Origin: Catellatospora paridis
GTDB lineage: Bacteria > Actinomycetota > Actinomycetes > Mycobacteriales > Micromonosporaceae
Length of the DNA stretch: 64,000 nt
Direction: 5' to 3'
NCBI RefSeq assembly: GCF_009720365.1
Contig: NZ_ML769316.1
Coordinates: forward strand, 124,001-188,000
In this document: piece after piece, positions 8,203 through 17,336 of the stretch
How positions within the stretch are numbered: the stretch's first letter is position 1
Layout: each line of letters opens with the position of its first letter
Position numbers and translations under genes: made by a program
The notes under the pieces: generated by a model
What the model was told of the DNA's origin: nothing
What the model saw: the letters and a program-made list of their open reading frames with translations, nothing else
Database searches by the model: none

Positions 8203-9090
8203 ATGTCCGATCACGGGCCCGGCGCGGTCATGCCCGCCGACATCGAAGCCCCCGACAAGATCGTCTGGGGCTTCACTTTCCGTCAGATCGCCGTCCTCGG
8301 CGCGACCCTGTCCACCTGCTACGGCCTGTGGCGCCTGCTGCACAACGTCGTACCCCTGCCGCTGCTGATCGTCGGGGCGGTCCCTCTCGCCGCACTGGCC
8401 TTCGGCCTCGGCTTCGGCCGCCGCGACGGCCTGCCGATGGACGCCTGGCTCGCCCACGGCGTCACGTTCAGGCTCAAGCCCCGCCGCCTGGCCACCAACA
8501 GGCCCGCGACAGGTCGCGGGCCGGCCAAGGCCCGGCCGGACGGGCTGCTGCGGTTACCCGCCACCGGCATCGACACCGACGGCGCCATCACCACGCCCAA
8601 GCACACCACGGTGCTGGTGGCCACCGGCACCGCCAACCTCGCCCTGCGTACCCCCAACGAGCAGGCCGGGTTGCTCGACGGGTTCGGCCGCTGGCTCAAC
8701 ACCCTGGCCACACCAGCGCAGGTCACGGTATCCACCCGGCCGATGGATTTGGTCGCCCACGCCGACGCCCTCGCCGTGCAGGCCGACGACCTGCCCTCCC
8801 CCGCGCTGCGCGCCGCTGCAGTCGAGCACGCCGCGTTCCTGCGCCGCCTCGACCAGGCGCGCCAGCCGCTACGGCGGCAGGTCCTGGTCGCGGTCACCGG
8901 CCGCGACGGCCTGTCAGCGGCCCGCACCGCCGCTGACAGCGCCCGCGCCCTGGCCGGTCTCGGTCTACCCGCCCAGGTCCTGACCGGTGACATCGCCGCC
9001 GCGGTGCTGGCCGCCGCGGCCGACCCCGGCTACCCGCCCGCATTCAGCCGCCGGGCACTGCCCGGCCAACCCATCCGGAGGAAGCCATGA
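8203..9090 (+). CDS. PrgI family type IV secretion protein
   Basis: I start at ATG 8203, 20 bases after the TrbL-like stop and after TTGGGAG; the much longer open frame upstream is the shadow of the channel gene. The product is 295 residues. IEAPDKIVWGFTFRQIAVLG near the start and two membrane helices by residue 75 are the PrgI signature (VirB3-like). A longer soluble C-terminal domain follows. It overlaps the VirB4 gene by four bases (ATGA). Two CTGTCAG-type sites 22 bp apart lie inside this gene at 8911 and 8933, the only paired ones in coding sequence. Confidence 0.75.
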   Translation: MSDHGPGAVMPADIEAPDKIVWGFTFRQIAVLGATLSTCYGLWRLLHNVVPLPLLIVGAVPLAALAFGLGFGRRDGLPMDAWLAHGVTFRLKPRRLATNRPATGRGPAKARPDGLLRLPATGIDTDGAITTPKHTTVLVATGTANLALRTPNEQAGLLDGFGRWLNTLATPAQVTVSTRPMDLVAHADALAVQADDLPSPALRAAAVEHAAFLRRLDQARQPLRRQVLVAVTGRDGLSAARTAADSARALAGLGLPAQVLTGDIAAAVLAAAADPGYPPAFSRRALPGQPIRRKP

Positions 9091-10943
9091 GCACCAAGAC
9101 CACCAAGACCACCATGACCGACGCCGGCACCATCACCGACGCTGCTGCGGACCTGGCCGGGCTCGGCCCGGCGGGAGCGCAGGTCAGTGCCTGGCACGTG
9201 CAGACCGACACCGGCTTCTCAGCCACCTACGCCGTGGTCGACTACCCCGCCGAAGTCGGCGCGGGATGGCTGACCGGCGTGCTGTCGCTACCGCTGCGCA
9301 TCGACGCCGCCGTGCACATCGAGCCCCTGGCCGGGCAGGCCGCCGCCGCGCTGCTGCGCCGCCAGCGCGCCCGCCTGGAGTCCACCCGCCGGCTCGACGC
9401 CGGCCGCGGCGCCCTGGACGACCCACGGGTCAACGCCGCCGCCGACGACGCCGCCGACCTCGCCGACCGCATCGGCCGCGGTGCCTCCCGGCTGTTCCGC
9501 GCCGGGGTGTACCTCACAGTCCACGCCCCCACCACCGCCGCCCTCGCCGACGCCGGAGCGCAGCTGTGCAGCGCGGCAGCGGCGACCCTGCTCGACTTGA
9601 AACCGGTCACGTTCCGTCACCTGCAGGGCCGCACCAGTACATTGCCGCTGGGCGTAGACGAGTTGCGGTTGCGGCGGGTGTTCGACACCGAAAGCCTTGC
9701 CGCGGCGTTCCCGTTCGCGTCCAACGACCTGCCCGCGCCGCTGCCTGGCCAGCCGCCGGCCAGCGGCGGGATCCTCTACGGCACCACCACGGGCGGGACC
9801 GGGGTCGTGTGGTGGGACCGCTGGTCCTGCGACAACCACAACTCCGTCATCATCGCCCGATCCGGTGCCGGCAAGTCCTACCTGATCAAGCTGGAGATTC
9901 TGCGCAACCTGTACCAGGGCGTGCGGATCGCGGTCATCGACCCCGAGCACGAGTACCAGGCCCTCGCCGCGCACGTGGATGGCAAGGTCGTCGCGCTCGG
10001 CGACCCGAAGGTCAAGGTGAACCCGCTGCAACTGCCCGCGGGGGATCGCCGACTGGATCTACTGTCACGCCGCGCGCTGTTCCTGCACACCCTGGTCAGT
10101 CTCATGCTCGCCGCCGTTGACGAGCAGCACGGCACCGGTCGCGCGGGCATGGACGCGGCCGGGCGTGCGGCGCTGGACCGGGCGATCCTCGCCACTTACG
10201 CCGACGCCGGGATCACCGCCGACCCGTCCACCTGGCAGCGGCCTGCGCCGCTGCTGGCCGACTTGGCCGCGCAGCTGGACACCGACCCGGCCGCGACCGA
10301 CCTGTCGACGCGGCTCGCGCCGTGGGTGTCGGGCAACTGGTCGCACCTGTTCGACGCACCCGACACCACCGACACCGACAGCCACCTGGTCGTGTGGTCG
10401 CTACGGCAGCTGCCCGACGAACTGCGGACCGTCGGCACGCTCCTGGCCCTGGACGCGATCTGGCGCGGCGTCGACCAGCCCACCGATCCCGGCCAATCCG
10501 ACGGCGGTAGCGGTCAGCGCACGCTCGTCGTCGTCGACGAGGCGTGGCTGCTGATGCGCACCGGCGAGGGCGCGAAGTTCCTGCTCAAGATGGCCAAAGC
10601 CGCCCGCAAGCGCCACGCCGGCCTCGCGGTGGTCACCCAGGACGCCGCCGACCTGCTCACCTCACCCCTGGGCACCGCCGTCATCTCCAACGCCGCCACC
10701 CAGATCCTCATGCGTCAAGCACCGCAAGCCATCGACGCCGTGAAGACGGCATTCGGGCTCACCGCCGGCGAGGCACGCAGCCTGGCCACCCTCGGCCGTG
10801 GACAAGCGCTGCTGGTCAGTGGTGCCAGCAGGGTCGCCTTCGATGTGGCTTCGTCCCCGGCCGAGCACGCGATCGCCCGCAGCGACGCACGCCCCACCGC
10901 CGCCAAGCCTGCCGCCGATCTCGGCGATGGCGACGACCTGTGA
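9087..10943 (+). CDS. VirB4-like conjugation ATPase
   Basis: A 618-residue cytoplasmic ATPase that energises pilus assembly and substrate transfer in type IV secretion. Walker A is ARSGAGKSYLIK around residues 257-266, followed by IAVIDPEHEYQ; Walker B is TLVVVDEAWLLM around residues 478-489; LAVVTQDAADLL and a later Gln-rich segment fit the RecA-like core of VirB4/TraC proteins. The N-terminal 230 residues match the usual VirB4 N-domain. It is coupled to the PrgI gene by an ATGA overlap and followed after 18 bases by the coupling protein. Length and motifs are complete, so it should be functional. Confidence 0.9.
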   Translation: MSTKTTKTTMTDAGTITDAAADLAGLGPAGAQVSAWHVQTDTGFSATYAVVDYPAEVGAGWLTGVLSLPLRIDAAVHIEPLAGQAAAALLRRQRARLESTRRLDAGRGALDDPRVNAAADDAADLADRIGRGASRLFRAGVYLTVHAPTTAALADAGAQLCSAAAATLLDLKPVTFRHLQGRTSTLPLGVDELRLRRVFDTESLAAAFPFASNDLPAPLPGQPPASGGILYGTTTGGTGVVWWDRWSCDNHNSVIIARSGAGKSYLIKLEILRNLYQGVRIAVIDPEHEYQALAAHVDGKVVALGDPKVKVNPLQLPAGDRRLDLLSRRALFLHTLVSLMLAAVDEQHGTGRAGMDAAGRAALDRAILATYADAGITADPSTWQRPAPLLADLAAQLDTDPAATDLSTRLAPWVSGNWSHLFDAPDTTDTDSHLVVWSLRQLPDELRTVGTLLALDAIWRGVDQPTDPGQSDGGSGQRTLVVVDEAWLLMRTGEGAKFLLKMAKAARKRHAGLAVVTQDAADLLTSPLGTAVISNAATQILMRQAPQAIDAVKTAFGLTAGEARSLATLGRGQALLVSGASRVAFDVASSPAEHAIARSDARPTAAKPAADLGDGDDL

Positions 10944-10961
10944 AAGGACGGTACCTCCACC

Positions 10962-13475
10962 ATGGCAATCAGCCCGCCCATCACCAGCGATTCCCTGCTC
11001 GAAATCACCCGGTGGGTGCTGGACCGGCCCTGGCTGGCCGCGGTCGCCGGCCTCGGCGTATTGGCGGCGCTCGGCGGCCAGCAACTGCTGGCCGACTGGC
11101 GCCACCGGCGCATGACCGACGGCGCGGGCCTGCTGACCATCGCCCCGCCGCCGCAGGTCGACCAGGGCACCGCCGCCGACCTGTGGCGCACCCTGGCCGG
11201 GGTTCTCACACCGTCGACCTGGCGTCGACTGCTCTACGGCATCCCGCACGTCGTGTTCGAATACTCCTGGACCGGCCGGCAGCTGCAGATCCAGCTGTGG
11301 GTACCCGGCAGCGTCCCCCGCGGCGCGGCCATCGCCGCGATCCGCTCAGCATGGCCCAGCGCGAGCATCACCGAAGCCGACGCTGTCCCGCCGCTGCCCG
11401 TCGAGGGCACCCTGGCCACCGGCGGGCGGCTGTATACGCGGCTACCTGACGTACTGCCGCTGCGCACCGACCACGACAACGACCCCCTGCGGCCGCTACT
11501 GGCTGCAGGTGCCGACACGCGCAACGGCGAGCACACCCTGGTGCAGATCCACGCCCGCCCCGCACGGGCGTCGCGGCTGCGCCGCGCCAGAGCCGTCGCC
11601 GCGCGGATGCGCGAAGGCGGCAGCGTCTCAGGCGGTGGGCCGGACCTAGTGGGGATAGCGGTGGCGCCGCTGCTGTGGCTGGTCGAGCTGTTCCTGCCCG
11701 GACCGTCGACCCGCTCGGCGACCGCCCGCGGGACGGCCGTGCGGCGGGACCCCGTCGCCGAGCGCGACATCCGCATGGTCGTCGACAAGGCCCTGTCCGG
11801 GGCCGTGTTCGAGGTCGACGCCCGCTACATCGTCGCCACCGCCGCGCCCCGCAGCCAGGACCCGCAGGTCGCGCAGCGGCTGAACAACCGGCTGCGCGGC
11901 CTCGCGCACGCGGTCGCCTCAGCGTTCGCAATCCACGCCGGGCGTAACAGCCTGCAGCGCCGCAAGATGCCCCACCCCCTGGCCGTGGCCGCCGGCCGGC
12001 GGATGAGCCACGGGTTCCTCGCCGGCGTCGACGAGCTCGCCGCGCTCGCGGCCCTGCCACAGGACCTGGCCGTGCCCGGCCTCGACCGGGCCCGAGCCAA
12101 GGCTGTTCCGGCACCGGTAACGATCCCCGCAGGCGGCGGAGGGACCAAGCCGCTGGGCATCGCGCAGGTCGGCGGCCACAGGCTGGCCATGCCCGTCGCG
12201 TCTGCCAGCGAGCACATCCACCTGATCGGCAAGACCGGGTCGGGCAAGTCGACGCTGATCACGCACATGGTCCTCGACGACGTCGCCGCCAGCCGCGGCG
12301 CGGTCGTCATCGACCCGAAGGGGGACCTGGTCAACGACATCCTGGCCCGGCTGCCCTACGAGGTCGCCGACCGGGTCGTGCTCATCGACCCGGAACAGGA
12401 GAACCAGCCGGCCATCAACCCGCTGGAAGGAGACGACAGAGAGCTGGCGGTCGATAACATCGTCGGGATCTTCGCCAAGATCTTCGCCCGGTTCTGGGGG
12501 CCGCGTATCGACGACGTGCTGCGGGTGTCGCTGCTGACGCTGCTCACCAAGGCCAACGCGACGCTGTCGCTGGTTCCGCCGCTGCTCAACAGCGACCAGT
12601 TCCGGGCCGAGTACACCGTCGACCTCGACGACCCGTCAGGTCTGCACGGGTTCTGGGCCTGGTACGACAGCATGAACGCCGCCGCCCGCGCCCAGATCAT
12701 CGGCCCGGTCCTGGCCCGGCTGCGGGCGTTCCTGCTGCGCGACTTCGTGCGGCGCACCATCGGCCAGCCGAAGTCGACGTTCGACCTCGGTGACGTGCTC
12801 GACGGCGGACTGCTGCTCGTGCGGCTGCCCAAAGGTGTGCTCGGCGACGAGACGTGCCGGGTGCTGGGAAGCATCATCCTGGCCAAGACCTGGCAGGCCG
12901 CCACCGCACGCTCCGCGCTCCCGGAGGCCAAACGCCGCCCGGCCATGCTGTACGTCGACGAAGCGCAGAACTTCCTCAATCTGCCCTCTCCGGTGGGCGA
13001 CATGCTCGCCGAAGCGCGCGGCTACCGCCTCGGGATGCTGCTGGCCCACCAGAACCTCGCCCAGCTGCCCAAAGACGTCGCCGAAGCCGTCAGCGCCAAC
13101 GCCCGCAACAAGATCTACTTCAACGTCGACCCGGGCGATGCCAAGGACCTGGCCAAGCACGTCGCACCGGAGGTCGACGAGCACGACCTGGCCAAGCTCG
13201 ACGCCCACACCGCCGTCGGCAGGATCGTGATCAACCACCGGGAACTGCCGGCGTTCACGTTCACGACCCTGCCACCAGTGGCGGCCGCGCAGTCGACCCT
13301 CGCCCTGCGGCAGCGGCTGTCGGCCGCGCACCCGGCACAGGCGCAGTCAGCGGCCGAGCGTAAGGCCCGCAACGACATGAGGGCCGAACGGGAGCGCCGC
13401 GCCGCGCGGTCCAGGGCCCAGTCGGGCGCCGGGCACCAGACCGACGACAGCGTCCAGCAGGCCGGCAAGCAGTAG
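10962..13475 (+). CDS. VirD4/TraD-type coupling ATPase
   Basis: An 837-residue protein that would bring DNA or protein substrates to the secretion channel. One N-terminal membrane segment lies at residues 25-45 (WLAAVAGLGVLAAL). Walker A is GKTGSGKSTL near 423-432, preceded by HIHLI and followed by AVVIDPKGDLV; Walker B is PAMLYVDEAQNF near 661-672; LLAHQNLAQLP is the sensor-like strand. These are diagnostic of TraG/VirD4/TraD proteins. The C-terminus is a basic, charged tail. It ends the contiguous operon begun at 6784; a short gap with three CTGACAG sites follows. Confidence 0.9.
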   Translation: MAISPPITSDSLLEITRWVLDRPWLAAVAGLGVLAALGGQQLLADWRHRRMTDGAGLLTIAPPPQVDQGTAADLWRTLAGVLTPSTWRRLLYGIPHVVFEYSWTGRQLQIQLWVPGSVPRGAAIAAIRSAWPSASITEADAVPPLPVEGTLATGGRLYTRLPDVLPLRTDHDNDPLRPLLAAGADTRNGEHTLVQIHARPARASRLRRARAVAARMREGGSVSGGGPDLVGIAVAPLLWLVELFLPGPSTRSATARGTAVRRDPVAERDIRMVVDKALSGAVFEVDARYIVATAAPRSQDPQVAQRLNNRLRGLAHAVASAFAIHAGRNSLQRRKMPHPLAVAAGRRMSHGFLAGVDELAALAALPQDLAVPGLDRARAKAVPAPVTIPAGGGGTKPLGIAQVGGHRLAMPVASASEHIHLIGKTGSGKSTLITHMVLDDVAASRGAVVIDPKGDLVNDILARLPYEVADRVVLIDPEQENQPAINPLEGDDRELAVDNIVGIFAKIFARFWGPRIDDVLRVSLLTLLTKANATLSLVPPLLNSDQFRAEYTVDLDDPSGLHGFWAWYDSMNAAARAQIIGPVLARLRAFLLRDFVRRTIGQPKSTFDLGDVLDGGLLLVRLPKGVLGDETCRVLGSIILAKTWQAATARSALPEAKRRPAMLYVDEAQNFLNLPSPVGDMLAEARGYRLGMLLAHQNLAQLPKDVAEAVSANARNKIYFNVDPGDAKDLAKHVAPEVDEHDLAKLDAHTAVGRIVINHRELPAFTFTTLPPVAAAQSTLALRQRLSAAHPAQAQSAAERKARNDMRAERERRAARSRAQSGAGHQTDDSVQQAGKQ

Positions 13476-13579
13476 CGGACAGTGACCGGGCATCGACGAG
13501 CGGCGTGTCGCTGGGCCGTCAGGTCGCTGTCGGGCTGGGCGTCAGGCTGCCGTCGGCCAAGATCGGCCGGCGGTGGCCG

Positions 13580-13617
13580 CTGACAGGCCCACGAGCTGCG
13601 CTGACAGGCCCTGACAG
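13580..13617. promoter_or_regulatory. CTGACAG cluster C, before the replication-relaxation gene
   Basis: CTGACAG occurs at 13580, 13601 and 13611, all in one orientation, with spacings of 21 and 10 bp. A further exact copy (14506) overlaps the stop codon of the downstream gene, and TTGACAG lies at 14546. Confidence 0.55.
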
Positions 13618-13678
13618 CCCGCGGATCGAAACCCCACTCCCTACCGGGAGTTCTCCCTGAGGGTAAAGGACCACTGAC

Positions 13679-14509
13679 ATGACTACATCGTCTTCCTCAC
13701 CCATCGCACACTCCGCCTACCTGGTCGCACGCAGCCACCTCACCCCTCGGGACCTGATCTTGCTGGATTGGCTGGCCCATCACCGTGCCCTGACCACCCC
13801 GCACGTCACCGCTGCCCTGTTCGGGTCCGAACGCCGCGCCCAGGCTCGCTTGGCCGTGCTGCGGCGGCTGCGTTTCATCGACTCGACCATGCTGCGGCCG
13901 AGCCTGGCCCGCAGCGCCCCGTACCTGCACACCCTCGGCCCATTCGGACACCAGTGGGCCGCCGCCCGCCGCGACGAACCGCCGCCCACCGCCCGACAGT
14001 GGCGCCGACAAGCCCACGCCATCATCGACAGCCCGTTCCTGGGCCACCAGTTGGGCGTCAACTCGTTCTTCATCGCCCTGGCCGCCCACAGCCGCACCCA
14101 CCGGCACGCCCGGCTGCGCCACTGGCTGAACCAGGCCCAGGCCGCGCAGCTCACCTCCGGGGTGCGTCCCGACGGGTTCGGCCGCTGGCACGTCGGCGAC
14201 CGTGACATCGGGTTCTTCTTCGAGTACGACACCGGTGAGGAGGAGCTGCACCGCCTGGTCACCAAGGTCCGCACCTACGCCTTGGCCGTCGACCTCGTCG
14301 ACACGGCACGCTGGCCGGTGGTGTTCTGGCTGCACTCCCGCCGCCGGGAGGCGAACCTGCACCAGCGTCTGACCGACGAGGGTGTCAGTCACCCGGTGGC
14401 CACCGGAGTGCACGCGGACAACCCTGCAAATTCGTGCCTCTTCCTCGTCGGCAGCGATCCAGCCCGGCGAATCCCGCTCATCGCTCTGGCCCGGCCGGAT
14501 GGGCGCTGA
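13679..14509 (+). CDS. Replication-relaxation family protein
   Basis: A 276-residue protein. The N-terminal winged helix (LTPRDLILLDWLAHHRALTT, then ERRAQARLAVLRRLRFID) and the later LGVNSFFIALAAHS and RPDGFGRW ... FFFEYDTGEEELHRL segments match the Replic_Relax family of actinobacterial plasmids and integrative elements. Members are associated with replication or relaxation of mobile-element DNA. The R-P-D-G ... E-x-D-T-G pattern resembles a nuclease-type acidic core, but this is inference. No classical MOB relaxase is visible in the window, so this protein is the best candidate for processing the transfer or replication origin. AAAGGA precedes ATG 13679. Confidence 0.75.
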   Translation: MTTSSSSPIAHSAYLVARSHLTPRDLILLDWLAHHRALTTPHVTAALFGSERRAQARLAVLRRLRFIDSTMLRPSLARSAPYLHTLGPFGHQWAAARRDEPPPTARQWRRQAHAIIDSPFLGHQLGVNSFFIALAAHSRTHRHARLRHWLNQAQAAQLTSGVRPDGFGRWHVGDRDIGFFFEYDTGEEELHRLVTKVRTYALAVDLVDTARWPVVFWLHSRRREANLHQRLTDEGVSHPVATGVHADNPANSCLFLVGSDPARRIPLIALARPDGR

Positions 14510-14572
14510 CAGGCCATCGCCAGCTTTGGCCTTGGCAAGGATTAATTGACAGCTGCCCATAGGCTTTCGCGC

Positions 14573-15205
14573 ATGGACGGTGCTGCGACGTGGCTGAGTG
14601 CGATTGCGACCGCCTGCGGCTCCCTCGGCACGATGGGCGCATTGCTACTGACCTACCTGCTGCTGCGCAGGGAAGCCGAACGCGACAGAGTGAACGAGGT
14701 CCGGCGCTCGTCGGAGGAGGCATCCGCGAGGCGGGCCCAGGCAGCGAAGGTATCGGCTTGGGCAAGGACTGAGCCGAAAACGGTCGACGCCGTGCCGACA
14801 GTCAGGATCCGTTACGGCGCCTATGTGCACAACGGCTCAGAATCACCGGTGTTCGACCTGACCGTCTTCTGGCTGCGGCAGAGGACGAGCGATGCCCGAG
14901 ACGCGAGCTGGGAGAACGTGCGCATCATGCGGGCCATATTTCCCGTATTCCCGCCAACCGCTGAACCGCGATTCATCCCCTGCATGAGCGAGGGGCGAAA
15001 GCTCGAACGAGCGGAGGCGCTGCCATCGGGCGAGGAGCCCACGGCCCTGGCAACGGCCATCACGTTCAGAGACTCAAACGGAGTGAACTGGCTTCGGCGG
15101 GTCGATGGCCGACTCGTTGAAGAACCGGCGGACGACGAGCCATTAGCGTCCGATCAGTGGATGCCCGTGGATTTAGATCCATATCCGATGATCAACTATC
15201 CATAG
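14573..15205 (+). CDS. Single-pass membrane protein of unknown function
   Basis: About 210 residues. One hydrophobic helix at residues 3-24 (LGTMGALLLTYLLL) is followed by a charged coiled segment (REAERDRVNEVRRSSEEASA) and a beta-rich domain with VRIRYGAYVHNGSESPVFDL. The plan matches the proteins at 582 and 27547. No ribosome-binding site is seen; TAGGCT at 14560-14565, seven bases before the ATG, fits a -10 box of a leaderless transcript. Function unknown. Confidence 0.6.
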   Translation: MDGAATWLSAIATACGSLGTMGALLLTYLLLRREAERDRVNEVRRSSEEASARRAQAAKVSAWARTEPKTVDAVPTVRIRYGAYVHNGSESPVFDLTVFWLRQRTSDARDASWENVRIMRAIFPVFPPTAEPRFIPCMSEGRKLERAEALPSGEEPTALATAITFRDSNGVNWLRRVDGRLVEEPADDEPLASDQWMPVDLDPYPMINYP

Positions 15206-15418
15206 TAGCCGTCGTACCTCGGGCGCCTAGCGGGCCGGGTTGTATGCGCTCATCGACACACACCACCTCCCGCGGCGCTCCGGAGGAGTGCTAACTCCGC
15301 TGGCTCAGTGTGAGCCAGCATTGACCGACGATCCCGTGATCGCCGACCCGACCCGTCAGGCTCTGGCAGGTGACCCCCCACCGGCAGCCACCGTTTGGCC
15401 CGCGAGCGTCGGCGCTGA

Positions 15419-16165
15419 TCAACCGGGAAGGTGTCGGACGCTCATCCATATGAGAATGTCGTAGAGACGCAGATGCGAAAGGCTGACGTCGCCGGGACCG
15501 CAGGCGAGCTGGTCGAACGCGGCGGCGAGGTCACGGAACTGCTCGGCGTGCGCATGGATCTCATCATGGATCTGCTGCCACGCCGTACAGCCCCGTGACG
15601 TGGCCGCCGTGTCGATCGGTGCGATAGTCCAGTTGTCGAGCAGCGGCACGAGCCGTGGCCGCTTGTGGTGCAGCACCTTGTGGACGCGAGCCACTTTTAG
15701 TCCGGGAGTGGCCGTGCCTTGCCGCCACGCCTCATGCAGATGCCAGCCTGCGGTGCCCTGCGGCGGGCTGTCACCCAGTTCGTCTCGCGGCAGAAGCAGG
15801 AAGTCCGGCTGTATGCGGTGTGCGGCTTCCAGGTGCTCGGCGGCTCGGTCGGCGAAGCTGCGAAGCCGTACGAGCGTGCGCACGTTCAGGTCAGCGTTGA
15901 GCCCGGCGCTCACCAGTAGGTCCAGGTCAGTGAATGCAGGGCCGGGCGAGCTGGGTACGCAGTCATAGGTGCGGTAGCCGTAACGGGGCACAGGATGCGG
16001 CGTGAACGCGTACGGGAAGCGTGGGCCCGGGTCGAGCGTCTCGGTCGCGAAAGCGTAGGCGCTGACCGTCTCCAGTGCCTGGGTCACCGAATATGTGACC
16101 CTGCCGCCCGCCAGGTTGAACTCCAGAAGCCACCTCCACCGAGGGCACGTCGCGCAGACCCTCAT
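15419..16165 (-). CDS. DUF6308-like protein of unknown function
   Basis: A 248-residue soluble protein read on the minus strand. Conserved-looking segments are RVTYSVTQALETVSAYAF, FTDLDLLVSAGLNADL, and KVLHHKRPRLVPLLDNW. This order resembles DUF6308 family proteins as I remember them. No catalytic signature is visible. The first 15 residues (MRVCATCPRW) contain a CxxC pair but may not be translated, since no ribosome-binding site precedes the ATG; a GTG at the RVTYSV segment is an alternative start. Confidence 0.5.
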   Translation of the reverse strand: MRVCATCPRWRWLLEFNLAGGRVTYSVTQALETVSAYAFATETLDPGPRFPYAFTPHPVPRYGYRTYDCVPSSPGPAFTDLDLLVSAGLNADLNVRTLVRLRSFADRAAEHLEAAHRIQPDFLLLPRDELGDSPPQGTAGWHLHEAWRQGTATPGLKVARVHKVLHHKRPRLVPLLDNWTIAPIDTAATSRGCTAWQQIHDEIHAHAEQFRDLAAAFDQLACGPGDVSLSHLRLYDILIWMSVRHLPG

Positions 16166-16218
16166 CGTAAGGCGAGCACTCAGTGTGCCAAGCTGCCCTG
16201 TCGACGGCCGGACAAGCG

Positions 16219-16319
16219 CTGTCAGCGCGTGCGATTCCTCTGTCAGCGATGTGCTCCGCGCTGTCAGCGGCCGGCCCCGCCGCCGGTCCGCTGTCAGCCG
16301 TCGCGGCTGAGCCTGTCAG
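16219..16319. promoter_or_regulatory. CTGTCAG cluster D, five copies in one orientation
   Basis: Exact CTGTCAG at 16219, 16240, 16261, 16291 and 16313, all in the plus orientation, with spacings of 21, 21, 30 and 22 bp, i.e. two or three DNA turns. The cluster lies between two minus-strand genes and touches the stop codon of the HTH-like gene at 16316. Confidence 0.65.
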
Positions 16320-16795
16320 CGCCGCTTGCCGCGGTCGCCGACTGCACGCCTGCCTGTCGCCGCAGCGCCGGTAGGCACCCCCTGGCGGTAGGGGGCTGTG
16401 AAATCGGAGTCCTGGGCTTGTTCCCGGACCTGGGCCAGGTCAGGCCAGCGCCGCTGCGCTCCCTGACGGGTCATCTTTACCGCCTGGCCCAGGTCCGGGT
16501 ACTCCGCACCCGCACGAGCCGAGGCATGGGCGAGCGCATCGACGAACCTCTCGCAGCTGCGGCGCAGCACGTCATAAGACGTGAGCATCCCGAGCCTGCG
16601 GCCGAGTTCGCCGTCGTGGGCAAGCCTGTCCGTACTGGTCAGCGTCTCTGTCATCGCCTCTGCCATCACGGTCAGCATGTCCTCGATCCGGAAGCACTCC
16701 TCCTCGGTGAATGGTTCTTCCACCTCACTCTCCTCGAATCCGACAATGGTGAAGATCCGACCGTCCCGCGCGCCACAGTCCGATGTCAAGACCAT
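16316..16795 (-). CDS. Small HTH-like protein beside the iteron array
   Basis: A 159-residue, mostly helical protein. The N-terminal half has an acidic patch (EESEVEEPFTEEECFRIEDM). Around residues 100-120, YPDLGQAVKMTRQGAQRRWP resembles the helix-turn-helix of small regulators of the GMSRQAARQRW type. The C-terminus is basic (TGRRAVGDRGKRR). It is transcribed away from five 31-32 bp direct repeats (16857-17005) that lie just upstream of its ATG, so the repeats would overlap its promoter. A repeat-binding autoregulator, partition protein or replication initiator accessory is a reasonable guess. The HTH call is by eye only. Confidence 0.5.
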   Translation of the reverse strand: MVLTSDCGARDGRIFTIVGFEESEVEEPFTEEECFRIEDMLTVMAEAMTETLTSTDRLAHDGELGRRLGMLTSYDVLRRSCERFVDALAHASARAGAEYPDLGQAVKMTRQGAQRRWPDLAQVREQAQDSDFTAPYRQGVPTGAAATGRRAVGDRGKRR

Positions 16796-16856
16796 TCCCC
16801 ATCAGACATGTCCAACTGCCGATCGAAGTCTCGGCACGCGCACGGGGGTTGAGGGG

Positions 16857-17005
16857 TGCAACACATGTTGACGCAAGATCAACCGGCTGCAACAGCCATT
16901 GACGCAAGATCACCTCCTTGCAACAAGCGTTGACGCAAGATCGCCCGACCTGCAACAGATGTTGACGCAAGATCGACTGCTTGCAACAGGTGTTGACGCA
17001 AGATC
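16857..17005. repeat. Iteron-like array of five direct repeats
   Basis: Each unit has TGCAACA, four variable bases, then TTGACGCAAGATC (one unit varies only in the spacer). TGCAACA starts at 16857, 16888, 16919, 16951 and 16982; TTGACGCAAGATC starts at 16868, 16899, 16930, 16962 and 16993. The period is 31, 31, 32 and 31 bp, about three helical turns. Within a unit TTGC-AACA and TGTT-(GAC)-GCAA form an imperfect dyad. Conserved blocks with helical phasing are typical of iterons at plasmid origins or of partition sites. Between units the linkers differ, so the array is maintained by selection at the conserved bases rather than being a fresh duplication. Confidence 0.8.
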
Positions 17006-17336
17006 CGCGACGTGTCCGCGCAGCCCTCCAGCACGCCGACCTGCCGCATGCCTCAGATGTCTGTCACAGCCAGGCGCGCCGCGCTCGCGGCCAACGAAGG
17101 CGTCCTGTCGACACATTTGCAGCCAGTAGCGCGGGCGGTAGGCGCCGTGCGGCTGCCGACAACCGCCACGCGCTCATTGCGCAGATGACGCCCAGCCTGC
17201 GGCCGACCGCGCCAGTCGAGCTCCCGGGCGTCGGCCGCGGCCATAGACGCGAGCCAGTTCTGCTGCCCCCTCTCTCGGCGTTCACAGGTGCTCGCACTCA
17301 GAGGCGCGGGGTGCTGGCCAGTGGCCGAGGCAAGCC

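Noticed and set aside
16857-17005. Repeat array as a CRISPR
   Set aside because: Conserved blocks fill most of each 31-32 bp unit, leaving no spacers of normal length, and no cas gene is present.
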